Shown: one piece after another, positions 5,035 to 5,357 of the stretch
Position numbering within the stretch: position 1 is the stretch's first letter
Layout of the letters: the number at the start of each line of letters is the position of its first letter
Source of the DNA: Actinomycetota bacterium
GTDB taxonomy: Bacteria; Actinomycetota; Actinomycetes; Nanopelagicales; Nanopelagicaceae
DNA: 5,357 nucleotides
Direction: 5' to 3'
Assembly: GCA_009924725.1 (NCBI GenBank)
Contig: RFRA01000079.1
Location: 1-5,357, forward strand
The notes under the pieces: generated by a model
The model's database searches: none
What the model saw: only the letters and a program-made list of their open reading frames with translations
What the model was told of the DNA's origin: nothing
Position numbers and translations under genes: made by a program

Positions 5035-5357
5035 TCGCATCAATTAAATCTCGTACTTCGGCTTCGGTTACGCCATGATGCAACGTAATGCGTAAGTTTC
5101 CTTCACTCTTCATTCCAAGCGCGGCCAGTACATGACTTGGTTGCATTTGAGCCGCGGTACAAGCAGACCCAGAATCTAGTACTAGGTTCAATTCATTTAA
5201 TTGACGAACTAAATCTTCACCCACGCAACCTTCTGCTACTAATGCAATAGTTTGGCCAACGCAATTTATATCCTCACCTGCAAAAGTGATTCCAATATCT
5301 GCAGCACTGAGAGTTTTTCGAATCAAAAGACTCAATTCGGCAATGCGCTTTCCTTCG
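5006..5357 (-). CDS. Cysteine desulfurase, NifS/IscS-like, C-terminal part (start outside the window)
   Basis: Only the last 116 residues are visible, from the right edge to the TAG at 5006-5008. Cysteine desulfurases are PLP enzymes that remove sulfur from cysteine as a persulfide and supply it to Fe-S clusters, tRNA thiolation or cofactors. The diagnostic mobile-loop motif SGSACTA carries the catalytic cysteine, encoded at 5159-5161, followed by PSHVLAALG and the LRITL..GVTEAEV segment that corresponds to the conserved RFSLG..TTEEEI of IscS. The PLP-lysine region lies outside. The protein ends about 10 residues after the last helix, so it lacks the C-terminal tail that E. coli IscS uses to bind IscU, and it has no C-terminal TusA-like domain. 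It lies close to erpA and nadA, which is consistent with a role in cluster assembly, but it is on the opposite strand from erpA. Its 3' end overlaps adoK by 29 bp. Confidence 0.93.
   Translation of the reverse strand, partial: EGKRIAELSLLIRKTLSAADIGITFAGEDINCVGQTIALVAEGCVGEDLVRQLNELNLVLDSGSACTAAQMQPSHVLAALGMKSEGNLRITLHHGVTEAEVRDLIDAITSVVQKSR
5010..5053. repeat. Inverted repeat across the adoK / cysteine desulfurase tail-to-tail overlap
   Basis: CGAGATTT (5010-5017) and AAATCTCG (5046-5053) are perfect 8-bp complements, with one further possible G-U pair outside (5009 and 5054). The repeat is centred on the adoK stop codon (5032-5034). The loop of 28 nt is long and no T-run follows on either strand, so it is not a normal intrinsic terminator. 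A match of this length and spacing is expected a few times by chance in 5 kb, so only its position makes it notable. Confidence 0.3.

Noticed and set aside
5056..5068. Tandem CTTCGG hexamers
   Set aside because: They encode the Glu-Ala-Glu-Val residues of the desulfurase C-terminal motif and are coding coincidence.

Overview
This is an ordinary-looking chromosomal housekeeping segment from an actinobacterium of moderate GC content (mid-40s percent by eye, not computed). The lineage call rests on four things: a DUF3043-type membrane protein, which is an actinobacterial family; an adenosine kinase of the mycobacterial AdoK type that matches the Mycobacterium tuberculosis enzyme in length and in the active-site positions I recall; tightly packed genes; and a gcvT / HesB-ErpA / adoK neighbourhood that, from memory, also occurs in M. 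tuberculosis (Rv2211c, Rv2204c, Rv2202c). Low GC and compact spacing suggest a streamlined freshwater or marine lineage such as Nanopelagicales (acI), but that is inference.

Layout from left to right. (1) On the + strand, the 3' end of gcvT is followed after 20 bp by a Kv-beta/YghZ-like aldo/keto reductase; the two probably share a transcript. (2) On the - strand, nadA (quinolinate synthase) is followed 7 bp downstream by the DUF3043 gene. This pair converges on the reductase, and the two stop codons touch at 1911-1916 with no spacer. (3) A 94-bp divergent intergenic region (3589-3682) separates nadA from a + strand pair, erpA (A-type Fe-S carrier) and adoK (adenosine kinase). (4) On the - strand, the C-terminal part of a cysteine desulfurase enters from the right edge and overlaps the 3' end of adoK by 29 bp, tail to tail.

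Functionally, three of the seven genes concern iron-sulfur clusters. NadA needs a [4Fe-4S] cluster, ErpA delivers clusters to apo-enzymes, and a cysteine desulfurase supplies the sulfur. NadA feeds NAD(P) synthesis, the aldo/keto reductase would use NADPH, GcvT loads one-carbon units onto tetrahydrofolate during glycine cleavage, and AdoK returns adenosine to AMP. This reads as a cofactor, one-carbon and salvage neighbourhood.

I see no mobile element, CRISPR array, tRNA, rRNA or riboswitch. No gene-free stretch exceeds 300 bp; the longest is the 94-bp nadA/erpA gap. I did not find a convincing new biological system. The points most worth a second look are the two tail-to-tail junctions without room for a normal terminator, a 34-codon cysteine-containing upstream frame that overlaps the erpA start, and the possible coordination of nadA and erpA from one shared control region.
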